From positions 25,733 to 32,425 of the forward strand of contig KL569110.1 in the NCBI GenBank assembly GCA_000715635.1: a DNA stretch of 6,693 nt, written 5' to 3'. The translations under genes and the position numbers were made by a program. Shown one piece after another: positions 1 to 6,309 of this stretch. The notes under the pieces are model-generated. The model searched no databases. It was not told the origin of the DNA and saw only the letters and a program-made list of their open reading frames with translations. Source of the stretch: Streptomyces violaceus (lineage in GTDB: Bacteria > Actinomycetota > Actinomycetes > Streptomycetales > Streptomycetaceae). Every line of letters starts with the position of its first letter. Position 1 is the first letter of the stretch.

Positions 1-1988
1 CCGACGGCATCCAGTCGGCCGTCTGCTCGGTGACGGGCACGGCCTGCGCCGCTCCGCAGGGCGACGGTACGGAGACGGGTGCGGCCGGGGACATCAACGA
101 CGGTGCCCAGCGAGACGGTTCGGACACCGGCGCCGGCACCGACGGCGGCAACGACGCGGACCCGGACGGCGGCGCGAACGCGGACGGTCGCGCGGGGGCA
201 GATGGCCCTGGTGGCGCGAACGGCGAGACAGGCACAGAAGGCGACTCGGGCACCCAGGCCGGTTCCGGCGGCCAGGAAGGCACGACCGCCGACGGGGCTC
301 CTGGCGGCAACAACAGCGAGGGTGGTCCGGCGTGGTCGACTCGGATCATCACCTACGAGGGCGCGGGGACGAGCGACACAGTCCCCCTCGCTCCGGGGCC
401 GTTCGACGAGAGGTCGCTCTGGGACGACGTACATGACCAGGAACGCCACGACAGAACGTTCATGGACCACGTCCGTGGCTTCTTCGTGGCCCCGACCAAG
501 AGCTTCCTGGCCAGCACCATGGACGTCGTCAGCGACCCCGTCGGCTCGATCAAGGACAGCTGGAACGGCCTGAAGGGCTACACCACGAACTGGTGGGGCG
601 ACAAGGCCGACGAGCTGGGCAAGGAGTGGGACAAGGGGAACTACGTCTCCTCCGTATGGGGCTGGGTCAACTCGCCCGAGGACTTCGTGTCCGACCTTGC
701 GACCGACACGTTGATCGACAAGGAGAACTGGGAGAAGGGCAACTACGGCGCCTCCATCGGCAACACCGTTGTCGGCGTCATCGGCATCTTCAGCCCGAAG
801 ACCATCACGAAGTTCACCAAGTTCAAGAAGCTGGCCGAGGTCGGTGAATCCCTCGACAAGGCGGCCGACGCGGCCGAGAAGGCCCGCAAGGCGGCGAAGG
901 CGGGCGACTTCGACGGCGCGAAAAAGGCAGCGGACGAGGCGCAGAAGCACGCCGACGAGGCGAAGAAGAACGCCGAGAAGAACGGCAGCTGCACCATCGC
1001 GATCGGGCGCGTCCCCTACCCCTACGGCGGTGGCGGCGGCCCGCGCGGAGTCCCTGGCACCGGCACAGGCGTCCTGGCGGGCCCGCAGGCCGGCCGGATC
1101 GTCGTCGCCGCAGGAGGCGGCAAGGAATGCACGGGCGACGACGCCGACGACGCACGCCAGGCCCAGCAGCAGGCACTGGACGCGCGGGCCGAAGCGGCGA
1201 AGGCCGCACTGCGGGAGCGGGGCTCTTCGGTGCCTGACGACCAGATCGACGGGCTCGTCAACCGCGCCAAGGACCCCCCGGAACCCGGTGAGATCAGCAC
1301 GAAGGACGCGGCTGACTCACTCGACGAGATCACCGACCTCGCACGCCGCGGAAACGTCAACGGCGATGCCGCCGCGGCGCTGGAAGGCAAGGTCGCCAAT
1401 GCCTCCGACGCCAACAAGCTCGCCCAGGCACGCGCGGAGGTGAACGCCGTACGCCGCGCTGCCGACGACGCGGCCCCCGGAACCCACGTGGACGCCGGAG
1501 TCGGCGGCAAGATGAACCGCAAGGAGGCTGACTTGGGCAACGGGGAGAAGGTGAATCTCGACGAGATCCCGGACGCGGACGTGGTCTACAAGGACAAGAA
1601 CGGCACCGTGCACGTCAAGGAGGTCAAGAACGCCGGCTCGGCCACACGCAAGGCGGACTTCGCCAATCAGGTCGAGAGGCTCAAGAAGTGGGCGAGCAAG
1701 GAGCCGGGCCGCAAGGCCACCGTGGAGATCGAGACGGCGGACCGCTGGACGTCGGTCTTCAGCGAGTTCAAGCCCGCCCGGAACGGCAAGCCGGCGCAGG
1801 ACACCAGAACGGCGGCCGGTGAGATGGCCAAGAACGGTGTGGACGTGAAGGTGGCGGGCCAGGGTCTGTCCGCCGACCAGCTCGGCAGGATGCAGCGTGC
1901 CATCGACGAGCGGACTGCGAACGGCACGATGGACTGGTCGAAGATGAAGGACCCGGACAGCGCAAAGGCGTACCTGGGCATCGAATAA
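1..1988 (+). CDS. C-terminal part of a modular polymorphic toxin with a putative PD-(D/E)xK nuclease tip (5' end outside the window)
   Basis: The frame is open from the left edge (first full codon at 3), so the GTG at 30 is probably internal; residues below count from it. Seen: a short Cys-containing stretch at the left edge; a Gly/Asp/Ala/Thr/Asn low-complexity linker (12-100); a Trp-rich part (about 178-236) with two WxKGNY motifs; a short hydrophobic run (about 244-254); an Ala/Lys/Glu coiled coil (about 263-320); a glycine-rich hinge bounded by Cys321 and Cys367; more helix (370-480); and a compact end (about 490-652). In the end domain Asp517, then Glu531-Val-Lys533, and Gln547 in a following helix fit the D...ExK...Q pattern of restriction-endonuclease-fold toxins. 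Inference: a secreted or surface-delivered antibacterial DNase or RNase. The following gene is its probable immunity partner. The delivery domain lies off-window; the nuclease assignment is by motif only. Confidence 0.8.
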   Translation, partial: DGIQSAVCSVTGTACAAPQGDGTETGAAGDINDGAQRDGSDTGAGTDGGNDADPDGGANADGRAGADGPGGANGETGTEGDSGTQAGSGGQEGTTADGAPGGNNSEGGPAWSTRIITYEGAGTSDTVPLAPGPFDERSLWDDVHDQERHDRTFMDHVRGFFVAPTKSFLASTMDVVSDPVGSIKDSWNGLKGYTTNWWGDKADELGKEWDKGNYVSSVWGWVNSPEDFVSDLATDTLIDKENWEKGNYGASIGNTVVGVIGIFSPKTITKFTKFKKLAEVGESLDKAADAAEKARKAAKAGDFDGAKKAADEAQKHADEAKKNAEKNGSCTIAIGRVPYPYGGGGGPRGVPGTGTGVLAGPQAGRIVVAAGGGKECTGDDADDARQAQQQALDARAEAAKAALRERGSSVPDDQIDGLVNRAKDPPEPGEISTKDAADSLDEITDLARRGNVNGDAAAALEGKVANASDANKLAQARAEVNAVRRAADDAAPGTHVDAGVGGKMNRKEADLGNGEKVNLDEIPDADVVYKDKNGTVHVKEVKNAGSATRKADFANQVERLKKWASKEPGRKATVEIETADRWTSVFSEFKPARNGKPAQDTRTAAGEMAKNGVDVKVAGQGLSADQLGRMQRAIDERTANGTMDWSKMKDPDSAKAYLGIE

Positions 1989-2034
1989 GACGAACGAGTG
2001 GACGACAGCCACGAGACGTGGCAGGACGGCGGAG

Positions 2035-2772
2035 ATGAGCGAGTCGGACGCGGAGCTGAGTGCCGAGGAGATGTGGGATCCGCAGGTCGCCCGATGGCGT
2101 GATCCGGAGGGTGACTACGTTCTGCCCCGCGCCCTTCGTTCCTTGCCGCAGCCTTGGGACGAGGGCGACTGGGATCGGATCGGGGACCTGCCGCGCACCG
2201 ATGAGCGGGTGGCGGAGGCTCGGCAGGTGGTGACCGACCTGCTGGAGGACCCGGAGTTGGCGCCGGATGTGCCTCAGCCGCCGTCTCCGGGCCTGTTGTG
2301 GCACGTGTGGGAGGAGTTCCACCAGGCGGTGGGGGAGAGGATGCCCCGCACGAGCCAGGTGACGTGGGCCGGTGTGGACGAGCTGGTGCGCGAGTGGCGG
2401 GGACGGGAGAGGCTGTACCCGCTTCAGCGGCATGTCGTTGATCACGTCGAAGCGGCGATACTCGCCATGATCCCGCGGTTGCGGGACGACACCGCCGACT
2501 CGGTGTTCCGCTGGCTGGCCCTGGACTCTGACCCCGGCCGTTTCGCCGACTGGGCGGTGGATACGGCCGAGCGCTGCGTGATCGAGGACATCGGCGCGGA
2601 CTCCGCCATCGAGCTGCTGGGCGCGATGGGAAGTCCTGAGGCCAGGGCAGCTCTGGAGCGCCTGTCGGTGAAGCCGGGCGGTCCGGCGAGTTGGGACAAC
2701 GCGGAGGCGGCACAGGGGAAGCTCTTCGATATGGGGACGGAGAGGCGGAGCGGTAGTAAGCGCGGAAGCTGA
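2035..2772 (+). CDS. Hypothetical acidic helical protein, candidate immunity protein for the upstream toxin
   Basis: This is a 245-residue protein that I do not recognise by family. It starts 46 bases after the toxin stop on the same strand, the usual place for an immunity gene. It has no signal peptide or membrane segment, so it should be cytoplasmic. The sequence is acidic and tryptophan-rich in the first 120 residues; from about 128 it is largely helical. Residues about 181-210 resemble a HEAT-type helical hairpin (the ELLGAMGSPEARAALERL stretch). The tail (about 236-245) is short, basic and probably disordered. ATG at 2035 is preceded by GGCGGAG that almost touches the start codon, so spacing is poor; an in-frame ATG at 2071, also behind GAGGAG, is an alternative. 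The immunity role is inferred from position, size and composition only. Confidence 0.72.
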   Translation: MSESDAELSAEEMWDPQVARWRDPEGDYVLPRALRSLPQPWDEGDWDRIGDLPRTDERVAEARQVVTDLLEDPELAPDVPQPPSPGLLWHVWEEFHQAVGERMPRTSQVTWAGVDELVREWRGRERLYPLQRHVVDHVEAAILAMIPRLRDDTADSVFRWLALDSDPGRFADWAVDTAERCVIEDIGADSAIELLGAMGSPEARAALERLSVKPGGPASWDNAEAAQGKLFDMGTERRSGSKRGS

Positions 2773-2826
2773 AGGAAAGGACGAGTAGCCTCTCCTGCTC
2801 CCACCTGCACAAGAGCTTCCCTGCAC

Positions 2827-3123
2827 GTGGGGCTCCGGCTTCCGGTGGCCGCTGCGAAGGGGCGTGCCAAGCTGCTGCCGGACAACAACACGTACGAGAT
2901 CAACGGACGGACCTATCGAGTAGAGGACACCGGAACCGTCTTTCCGGTCCCCGGCCCTGGCTTGGTCGCCATGGACCGCATTGAATACGCTGCTCTGAAA
3001 GAGATCGTGCGGAAGAAGGGTGATCTCAGTAAGTCGCAGCAACTGCAGCGCGATCCGAAGTTCGTCAACAATCCGGACAAGGTCGTAAAGGCCAAGCAGG
3101 TATATGACGGGACGTACAAGTGA
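2827..3123 (+). CDS. Small basic protein, candidate orphan toxin tip
   Basis: This encodes 98 residues from GTG 2827; GTG 2845 is an equally possible in-frame start, and neither has a convincing ribosome binding site. It shares its frame with the preceding gene, whose TGA closes at 2772. The core (about residues 18-60) has the pattern NTYEINGRTYRV, then GTVFPVPGPGL, then MDRIEYAALK, followed by a Lys-rich helical tail. I have an impression of this core as a C-terminal module in actinobacterial proteins but cannot name a family. There is no signal peptide or export domain. The stop overlaps the next start (GTGA), so the two are very likely translationally coupled. Codons end in A or T more often than in neighbouring genes, suggesting separate acquisition. 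Inference: a displaced toxin domain with its immunity gene. It could instead be a stand-alone regulator or a remnant of a longer gene. Confidence 0.6.
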   Translation: MGLRLPVAAAKGRAKLLPDNNTYEINGRTYRVEDTGTVFPVPGPGLVAMDRIEYAALKEIVRKKGDLSKSQQLQRDPKFVNNPDKVVKAKQVYDGTYK

Positions 3124-3950
3124 TCGCGAATCTTTTCACCGTCGCGGAGACAGAGCCGTCGCGGCTCCGCGGGGCGCTGGCTCAGTTGCTGGCCGTGACG
3201 CGCGAAGCGGTCGACGTCGCCGACACGGACGGGGACCAGGAAGCGCGTCGCTGGGACTCACCTGTTCTGTGCACGTACCGCGTGCTGCCGCCCGGTGACC
3301 TGGCGCTGGAGCTCGACATCTACGTCGAGGACGAGACGGCCGGAGCTCTCAGTGAGGCGGACTTGGCGCAAGGGCTCGCGGTCCGTACGACGACCTCGGT
3401 TCTCTACCCCTCGATGGACATCGACCTGGACTCCGCATACTGGGTCGCGGTGCCGGATGGACGCGTCGTGAGATGCCGGCTGGAGGCGATCGACTCCGAT
3501 GAGGACACGAGATACCGGGTCGACGCGGTGGAGGAGAAGGTGGCCGATCTCCCTCGCGCGAAGGTGGAGTGGCTCCCCGAAGCTCTCGAATACGAGCCCA
3601 TCGGGACGCCTCTCTCCGACGCCTTCCTGGCCACGTATCCGACGGGCACGGCAGCGAGCGTCGAAGGGCGCGTCCACTACAGCCTGCGCGTGTGGGAGAG
3701 GCTGGTGCGCCGGTTGGAGTCCGACTGGAGCCCTTCTGGCCGGTACCGGGAAGACCTCTTCCGGCGTGACCTGGAGGCCCGGGACACTTTGGCGCGTCTC
3801 GTGCGCGAGGTCGACGACGTATACGCCGACGGCCTGAGATCCTCTGTGACGCGATTGGACGGCATCTTCCGTGCGTGCACCGAGCCCGGGAACGACGAGA
3901 AGGCCGAGCGCTGGTGGTGGTGTCGGCGTCCAAGGCATGTTCCATGGTGA
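3120..3950 (+). CDS. Hypothetical acidic protein coupled to the 98-residue protein, candidate immunity protein
   Basis: This is a 276-residue protein of unrecognised family. Its GTG overlaps the TGA of the preceding gene in a 4-base GTGA junction, which fixes the start and implies coupled translation. The first half looks alpha/beta, with a strand-rich region at about 49-135 (CTYRVLPPGDLALELDIYV; YWVAVPDGRVVRCRLEAI). The second half is helical (about 183-252), with many Arg/Glu/Asp pairs. It ends in an odd aromatic and basic tail, RWWWCRRPRHVPW. No signal peptide or membrane segment is visible, so it should act in the cytoplasm. Size, acidity and tight linkage to a small basic protein fit an immunity or antitoxin partner; this is inference. 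The tail looks like a real C-terminus because the next frame gives nothing coherent. Confidence 0.75.
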   Translation: MIANLFTVAETEPSRLRGALAQLLAVTREAVDVADTDGDQEARRWDSPVLCTYRVLPPGDLALELDIYVEDETAGALSEADLAQGLAVRTTTSVLYPSMDIDLDSAYWVAVPDGRVVRCRLEAIDSDEDTRYRVDAVEEKVADLPRAKVEWLPEALEYEPIGTPLSDAFLATYPTGTAASVEGRVHYSLRVWERLVRRLESDWSPSGRYREDLFRRDLEARDTLARLVREVDDVYADGLRSSVTRLDGIFRACTEPGNDEKAERWWWCRRPRHVPW

Positions 3951-4015
3951 GCCTGCGAGGACGAGAAGGAGCGCGGCACGCCCTTGGAGCGGAACTGCTC
4001 ACTGTCCTCTCCCGA

Positions 4016-4028
4016 CGGTTATGAACCG
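4016..4028. repeat. Short inverted repeat upstream of the 204-residue gene
   Basis: CGGTT-ATG-AACCG is a 5-bp inverted repeat with a 3-bp centre. It lies 60 to 48 bases before the GTG at 4076, where an operator could sit. It is short enough to be chance. The rest of the 125-base gap 3951-4075 shows no terminator hairpin and no credible -35 box. Confidence 0.25.
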
Positions 4029-4062
4029 GTGACGCTCACACCTGCGCACCCGCACTGGGCCT

Positions 4063-4068
4063 TAGCAT
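4063..4068 (+). promoter_or_regulatory. Putative -10 box (TAGCAT) for a leaderless transcript
   Basis: TAGCAT matches the actinobacterial -10 pattern TANNNT. It ends 7 bases before the GTG at 4076, so transcription would begin at or next to the start codon. The gene has no Shine-Dalgarno sequence, which agrees with a leaderless mRNA. No good -35 hexamer is seen at 16-18 bases upstream. Confidence 0.4.
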
Positions 4069-4075
4069 CAACTCA

Positions 4076-4690
4076 GTGGGCGCAGACATAGATGGTGTGA
4101 TCGAGACTCGCTCGGCCGACGGACACTGGGAGATGGCGGTCGACCTTCTGGACCTGCAACTGGGGCGGGACTACGAGGCGTGGGGTTGTCTCTTCAACTT
4201 CGGCGGGACGGAGGGTTTGGATCGTCCGCTCTTTGCCGACCGCGGGCTTCCGAGCGACCCCTCGGATCCGGTACGGGATACCGGAGGCGAGGACTATCAG
4301 CACAGCCACACGTATGCCACCTGGGCCGAAGTCACCGTGGTCGACTGGGACGCCCCGCTCGCCGACGAGCCTGCTTATTACTGGGCGGGCCTGTGGCGGC
4401 CTGGTGACGACGGCGAGCTCGTCCAACACGACATCGTGTGGGCCTCAGCCACGCCCGGCCTGGATGAGGCCGCGGCCGATGCTTTCGGCGAGGATGTGTA
4501 CAGCCCATCGGAATGGCCGCAGGGCGGCGAGGTCCACCTGGACGGCGCCGTGTATCGTCCCGTGATTCTCACAGCGCGGATGCTCGCTCCTCCGGACCAG
4601 GCACCCTGGTCCCGGGTCTGGAATGCGATGCGGGACCTCGCCGAAAAGCACGGAGACGACAACGTACGTCTGGTCGTCTGGTTCGGTTGA
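4076..4690 (+). CDS. Conserved hypothetical protein of the 'MGADI...' actinobacterial type
   Basis: This is a 204-residue acidic cytoplasmic protein. It begins GADIDGVIETR, continues with HWEMAVDLLDLQLGRDYEAWGCLFNF (about 17-42), a FADRGLPSDPSDPVR segment (53-67), and an SHTYATWAEVTVVDWD block (77-92), and closes with HGDDNVRLVVWFG. From memory this layout matches a family of Streptomyces hypothetical proteins that start MGADIHGFVE and end near VRLVVWFD; no function is known to me. The GTG at 4076 is chosen because the GADI motif begins right after it; there is no ribosome binding site, and a -10-like TAGCAT lies just upstream. Proteins of this kind may be immunity-like in toxin islands, but here that rests only on neighbourhood. 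Translation is intact, with no frameshift. Confidence 0.85.
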   Translation: MGADIDGVIETRSADGHWEMAVDLLDLQLGRDYEAWGCLFNFGGTEGLDRPLFADRGLPSDPSDPVRDTGGEDYQHSHTYATWAEVTVVDWDAPLADEPAYYWAGLWRPGDDGELVQHDIVWASATPGLDEAAADAFGEDVYSPSEWPQGGEVHLDGAVYRPVILTARMLAPPDQAPWSRVWNAMRDLAEKHGDDNVRLVVWFG

Positions 4691-4711
4691 CAACGGCTCC
4701 GGCGTGCCCCA

Positions 4712-4940
4712 GGGCCTGTGTGGTGTCGTGATCAATCGGCTGCTTCCAGGAGATCTCCGAGCCAGATCATCGAGGCGCGGAGTTCGAGGCCGGCGAGGTA
4801 GTTCTCGGGCGTCTTGTCGAAGCGTGTGGCGATGCCGCGCCAGTCCTTCCTCCGGTTGATCAGTCGCTCGACAGTGTTGCGACCACGGTAAAGGCCGGCG
4901 TCGAAAGTGACGGGCTATCCGCCCCGGCCATTGTGGGCGG
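4712..4940 (-). mobile_element. Remnant of an IS5-type insertion sequence (3' end)
   Basis: The segment contains the last roughly 65-70 codons of a transposase on the - strand. About 20 bases beyond its stop is a run beginning GGGCCTGTGTGGTGTCGTGATCA (first bases at 4712), placed where the terminal inverted repeat should be and resembling IS5/IS427-type ends. The 5' half of the element and the other terminal repeat are missing, so it is not mobile by itself. The inner border, near 4935-4945, is where transposase similarity stops and an unrelated + strand coding remnant begins. The outer border is inferred from the repeat-like sequence. Confidence 0.7.
4732..4938 (-). pseudogene. IS5-family DDE transposase, C-terminal fragment
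   Basis: Reading the - strand down to the TGA at 4734-4732 gives PVTFDAGLYRGRNTVERL, then INRRKDWRGIATRFDK, then TPENYLAGLELRASMIWL. This is the hallmark C-terminus of IS5/IS427-group transposases and includes the catalytic-helix region with the last acidic residue (YRGRNTVE). Just upstream the frame reads AHNGRGG followed by TAG (4917-4915), where relatives have GRGGRPVTFD; the Arg codon appears replaced by a stop. Everything further upstream, including the first two catalytic Asp residues, is lost. Truncation plus the stop means no functional transposase. It is convergent with the 204-residue gene and ends 41 bases past that gene's stop. Confidence 0.8.
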
Positions 4941-5198
4941 CTGGGCATCGACGTGGAGGAAACGGATCCGGAGGCTTTCGCCGAATGCTGGGCAACCCGT
5001 ATCGGCGAGTTTCTGGCACGGGGCATGCTCGAATGGCTGTGGCGTGAGGACTGCTTCGCCCCCTGGGCGCTGCATCTGGCCATGCGCTACATCGACCGGA
5101 ACGTCGCCGTCGCCGAATCGACCCGCCTGCTGACCGAGGCGGCGGAGGCCGGCACGCAGTGGCGGCCTACAGCAGATGGTCGGCCTTGCCCTCCTTGA
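4941..5198 (+). pseudogene. C-terminal remnant of an unrecognised gene, cut by the IS scar
   Basis: The + strand reads LGIDVEETDPEAFAECWATR, then IGEFLARGMLEWLWREDC, FAPWALHLAMRYIDRNVAV, AESTRLLTEAAEAGTQW and stops at 5196-5198. It looks like genuine protein: amphipathic helices, a balanced charge pattern and native codon bias. GTG 4953 could serve as a start, but there is no ribosome binding site, and the coherent frame begins exactly where the transposase remnant ends, so I read it as a decapitated gene. I do not recognise the family. Its last 32 bases overlap the end of the convergent DUF397-like gene; the natural stop may have been nearer GTQWRP. It might instead be a short expressed ORF of about 81 residues. 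Confidence 0.5.
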
Positions 5199-5358
5199 TG
5201 TCCCGGATCAGCGCACGGAGGGCATCGCGGCTGTCGGTCAGATGGCGCTCCTCCTGCCCCGCGACGGCGATGTAGGCGTTGCCTTCGGTGTCGGTGCCTA
5301 TGCGGAAGCAGTTGTTGCCTTCGGCGCAGTAGGGCTCTTCCCAGGTGATCTCGGCCAT
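5167..5358 (-). CDS. DUF397-like small protein
   Basis: This is a 63-residue acidic protein. It opens with MAEITWEEPYCAEGNNCFRIG, carries the EGNNCF segment that parallels the GGNCVEV core of DUF397, a short strand (NAYIAV), then HLTDSRDALRALIRDIKEGKADHLL, which parallels the DSKDP...F..F...VKAGKFD end of that family. DUF397 proteins are usually 60-80 residues and sit directly after an XRE regulator, as here: its ATG is 12 bases past the regulator's stop, with GAGGAG overlapping that stop region, so the two form an operon. In Streptomyces such pairs affect development and antibiotic production, and the small protein is thought to work with or against its XRE partner. The biochemical role here is unknown. 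The 3' end overlaps the convergent remnant at 4941-5198. Confidence 0.88.
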   Translation of the reverse strand: MAEITWEEPYCAEGNNCFRIGTDTEGNAYIAVAGQEERHLTDSRDALRALIRDIKEGKADHLL

Positions 5359-5370
5359 GGTGACTGCTCC

Positions 5371-6222
5371 TCAGAGGGCTTGGGCAATGCGGTGGATGAA
5401 GTCCCGTGATGCCTGCTGGTCCAGCGACTTGGCGTGCCACCAGTCCATGTGTGCACGGTACTTGGCCAACTGGGCCTCGGCGTGAGTGAACTCTCCGCCG
5501 TGTGCGGAGTCGAGCTGCACTGTGTCGAGTTGGGGCACGGCCGCGCTGGCGTACAGGACCGCGTGCCCCGCCCCTGGGAACACACCAACCTCCACGGGCA
5601 GGACCCGCACGTCGACGTTCTCGTGCTCGGACATCTGGCACAGGTGGTGGAGCTGCTCCCTGGCCGTACGCCGCCCCCCGAACTGCATACGCAGCGCCAA
5701 CTCGTGGACGTACGCGACGTATTCGACAGGCTTTTCCCGCTCGAGAACCTGCTGCCGCTGCATGCGCTGGGCAACTCGCAGCTCAACCTCCGACTTGGGA
5801 AGCGGTGGCAGTGCGGAGTCGAAGACGGCACGGGCGTACCCGCTCAGTTGCAGCAGTCCGGGCACGTGCACGGTCTGCAAGGACCGCAGCTTCTCGGCGA
5901 ACCATTCCAACTCGGCGACATCCAGCAGACCTTGGGGGAGTATCCCGCGGTACTGCTCCCACCAGCCCCGCTTGCGGGAGTCGGCCATGGCGACGAGAGC
6001 TTCTACGTAGGCCTGGTCTGCGCAGTCGTAGTTGCTGGCGAGGACCCTGATGCGCTCGGGCGAGGTGGCGCGGATCCCCGCCTCCATGTTGGAGACCTTC
6101 GTCCGGTCCAGCCCGAGCAGCCCGGCGGCGTACTCGGTGGTCCTGCCCGCCGCCAGCCGCATCTTCCGCAACTCGGCACCCAGACGCCGTTGACGTTCGG
6201 TGGGCGTGGTCCGTGTCGGCAT
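5371..6222 (-). CDS. XRE-family helix-turn-helix regulator with C-terminal DUF5753 domain
   Basis: This encodes 283 residues from the ATG at 6222. That start is chosen because GGAGG (6236-6232 on this strand) lies 9 bases before it; GTG 6228, two codons earlier, leaves only 3 bases. The N-terminal helix-turn-helix spans about 15-65: ELRKMRLAAGRTTEYAAGLL, then the recognition helix DRTKVSNMEAG and PERIRVLASNY. About 95-275 is the DUF5753 ligand-binding-like region (EWFAEKLRSLQTVHVPGLLQ, LSGYARAV, the QRQQVLER helix, LPVEVGVFPGAGHAVL, and the closing WWHAKSLDQQASRDFIHRIA). It is full length. This is the widespread actinomycete regulator class that includes WhiJ-like proteins, co-transcribed with a DUF397 gene and often divergent from an anti-sigma-type ATPase, exactly as here. 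It probably binds the intergenic palindrome at 6310-6321; target genes beyond its own locus are unknown. Confidence 0.93.
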   Translation of the reverse strand: MPTRTTPTERQRRLGAELRKMRLAAGRTTEYAAGLLGLDRTKVSNMEAGIRATSPERIRVLASNYDCADQAYVEALVAMADSRKRGWWEQYRGILPQGLLDVAELEWFAEKLRSLQTVHVPGLLQLSGYARAVFDSALPPLPKSEVELRVAQRMQRQQVLEREKPVEYVAYVHELALRMQFGGRRTAREQLHHLCQMSEHENVDVRVLPVEVGVFPGAGHAVLYASAAVPQLDTVQLDSAHGGEFTHAEAQLAKYRAHMDWWHAKSLDQQASRDFIHRIAQAL

Positions 6223-6259
6223 TGGCACCTTCCTCCCCTGTAGTCCGGCTCATTCTGCC

Positions 6260-6276
6260 CTCGGTGAGGAACCGAG
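6260..6276. repeat. Inverted repeat in the leader of the XRE gene
   Basis: CTCGGT-GAGGA-ACCGAG forms a 6-bp stem with a 5-base loop. It lies about 38-54 bases before the regulator's ATG. It could be a leader hairpin or a second operator. It is short, so chance remains possible. Confidence 0.35.
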
Positions 6277-6309
6277 CCAACTCAAAGGAGGCAATGTTGT
6301 GGGTTAAGT

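Noticed and set aside
30..32. GTG at 30 as the true start of the toxin gene
   Set aside because: The frame is open to the window edge, the upstream codons continue the Cys-containing stretch, and no ribosome binding site precedes it; a 5' truncated gene is more likely.
769..1443. Arg/Ser-rich + strand frame inside the toxin gene
   Set aside because: An out-of-frame shadow of the Ala/Lys coiled-coil coding region; low-complexity product.
1667..3042. Long open frames on the - strand opposite the toxin, immunity and 98-residue genes (381 and 424 codons)
   Set aside because: Their products are Arg/Pro/Ser-rich without domain character, they cross several real gene boundaries, and open antisense frames are expected in GC-rich DNA.
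3951..4075. Terminator after the 276-residue gene
   Set aside because: Only 4-5 bp stems are visible and no T-run; no terminator can be supported.
4445..5083. - strand open frame of 212 codons through the IS remnant
   Set aside because: It is out of frame with the transposase remnant and runs antisense into the 204-residue gene; no protein character.
5434..6243. Long + strand open frame opposite the XRE regulator
   Set aside because: It is the mirror of a clearly recognisable XRE/DUF5753 gene; its translation has no coherent domain.
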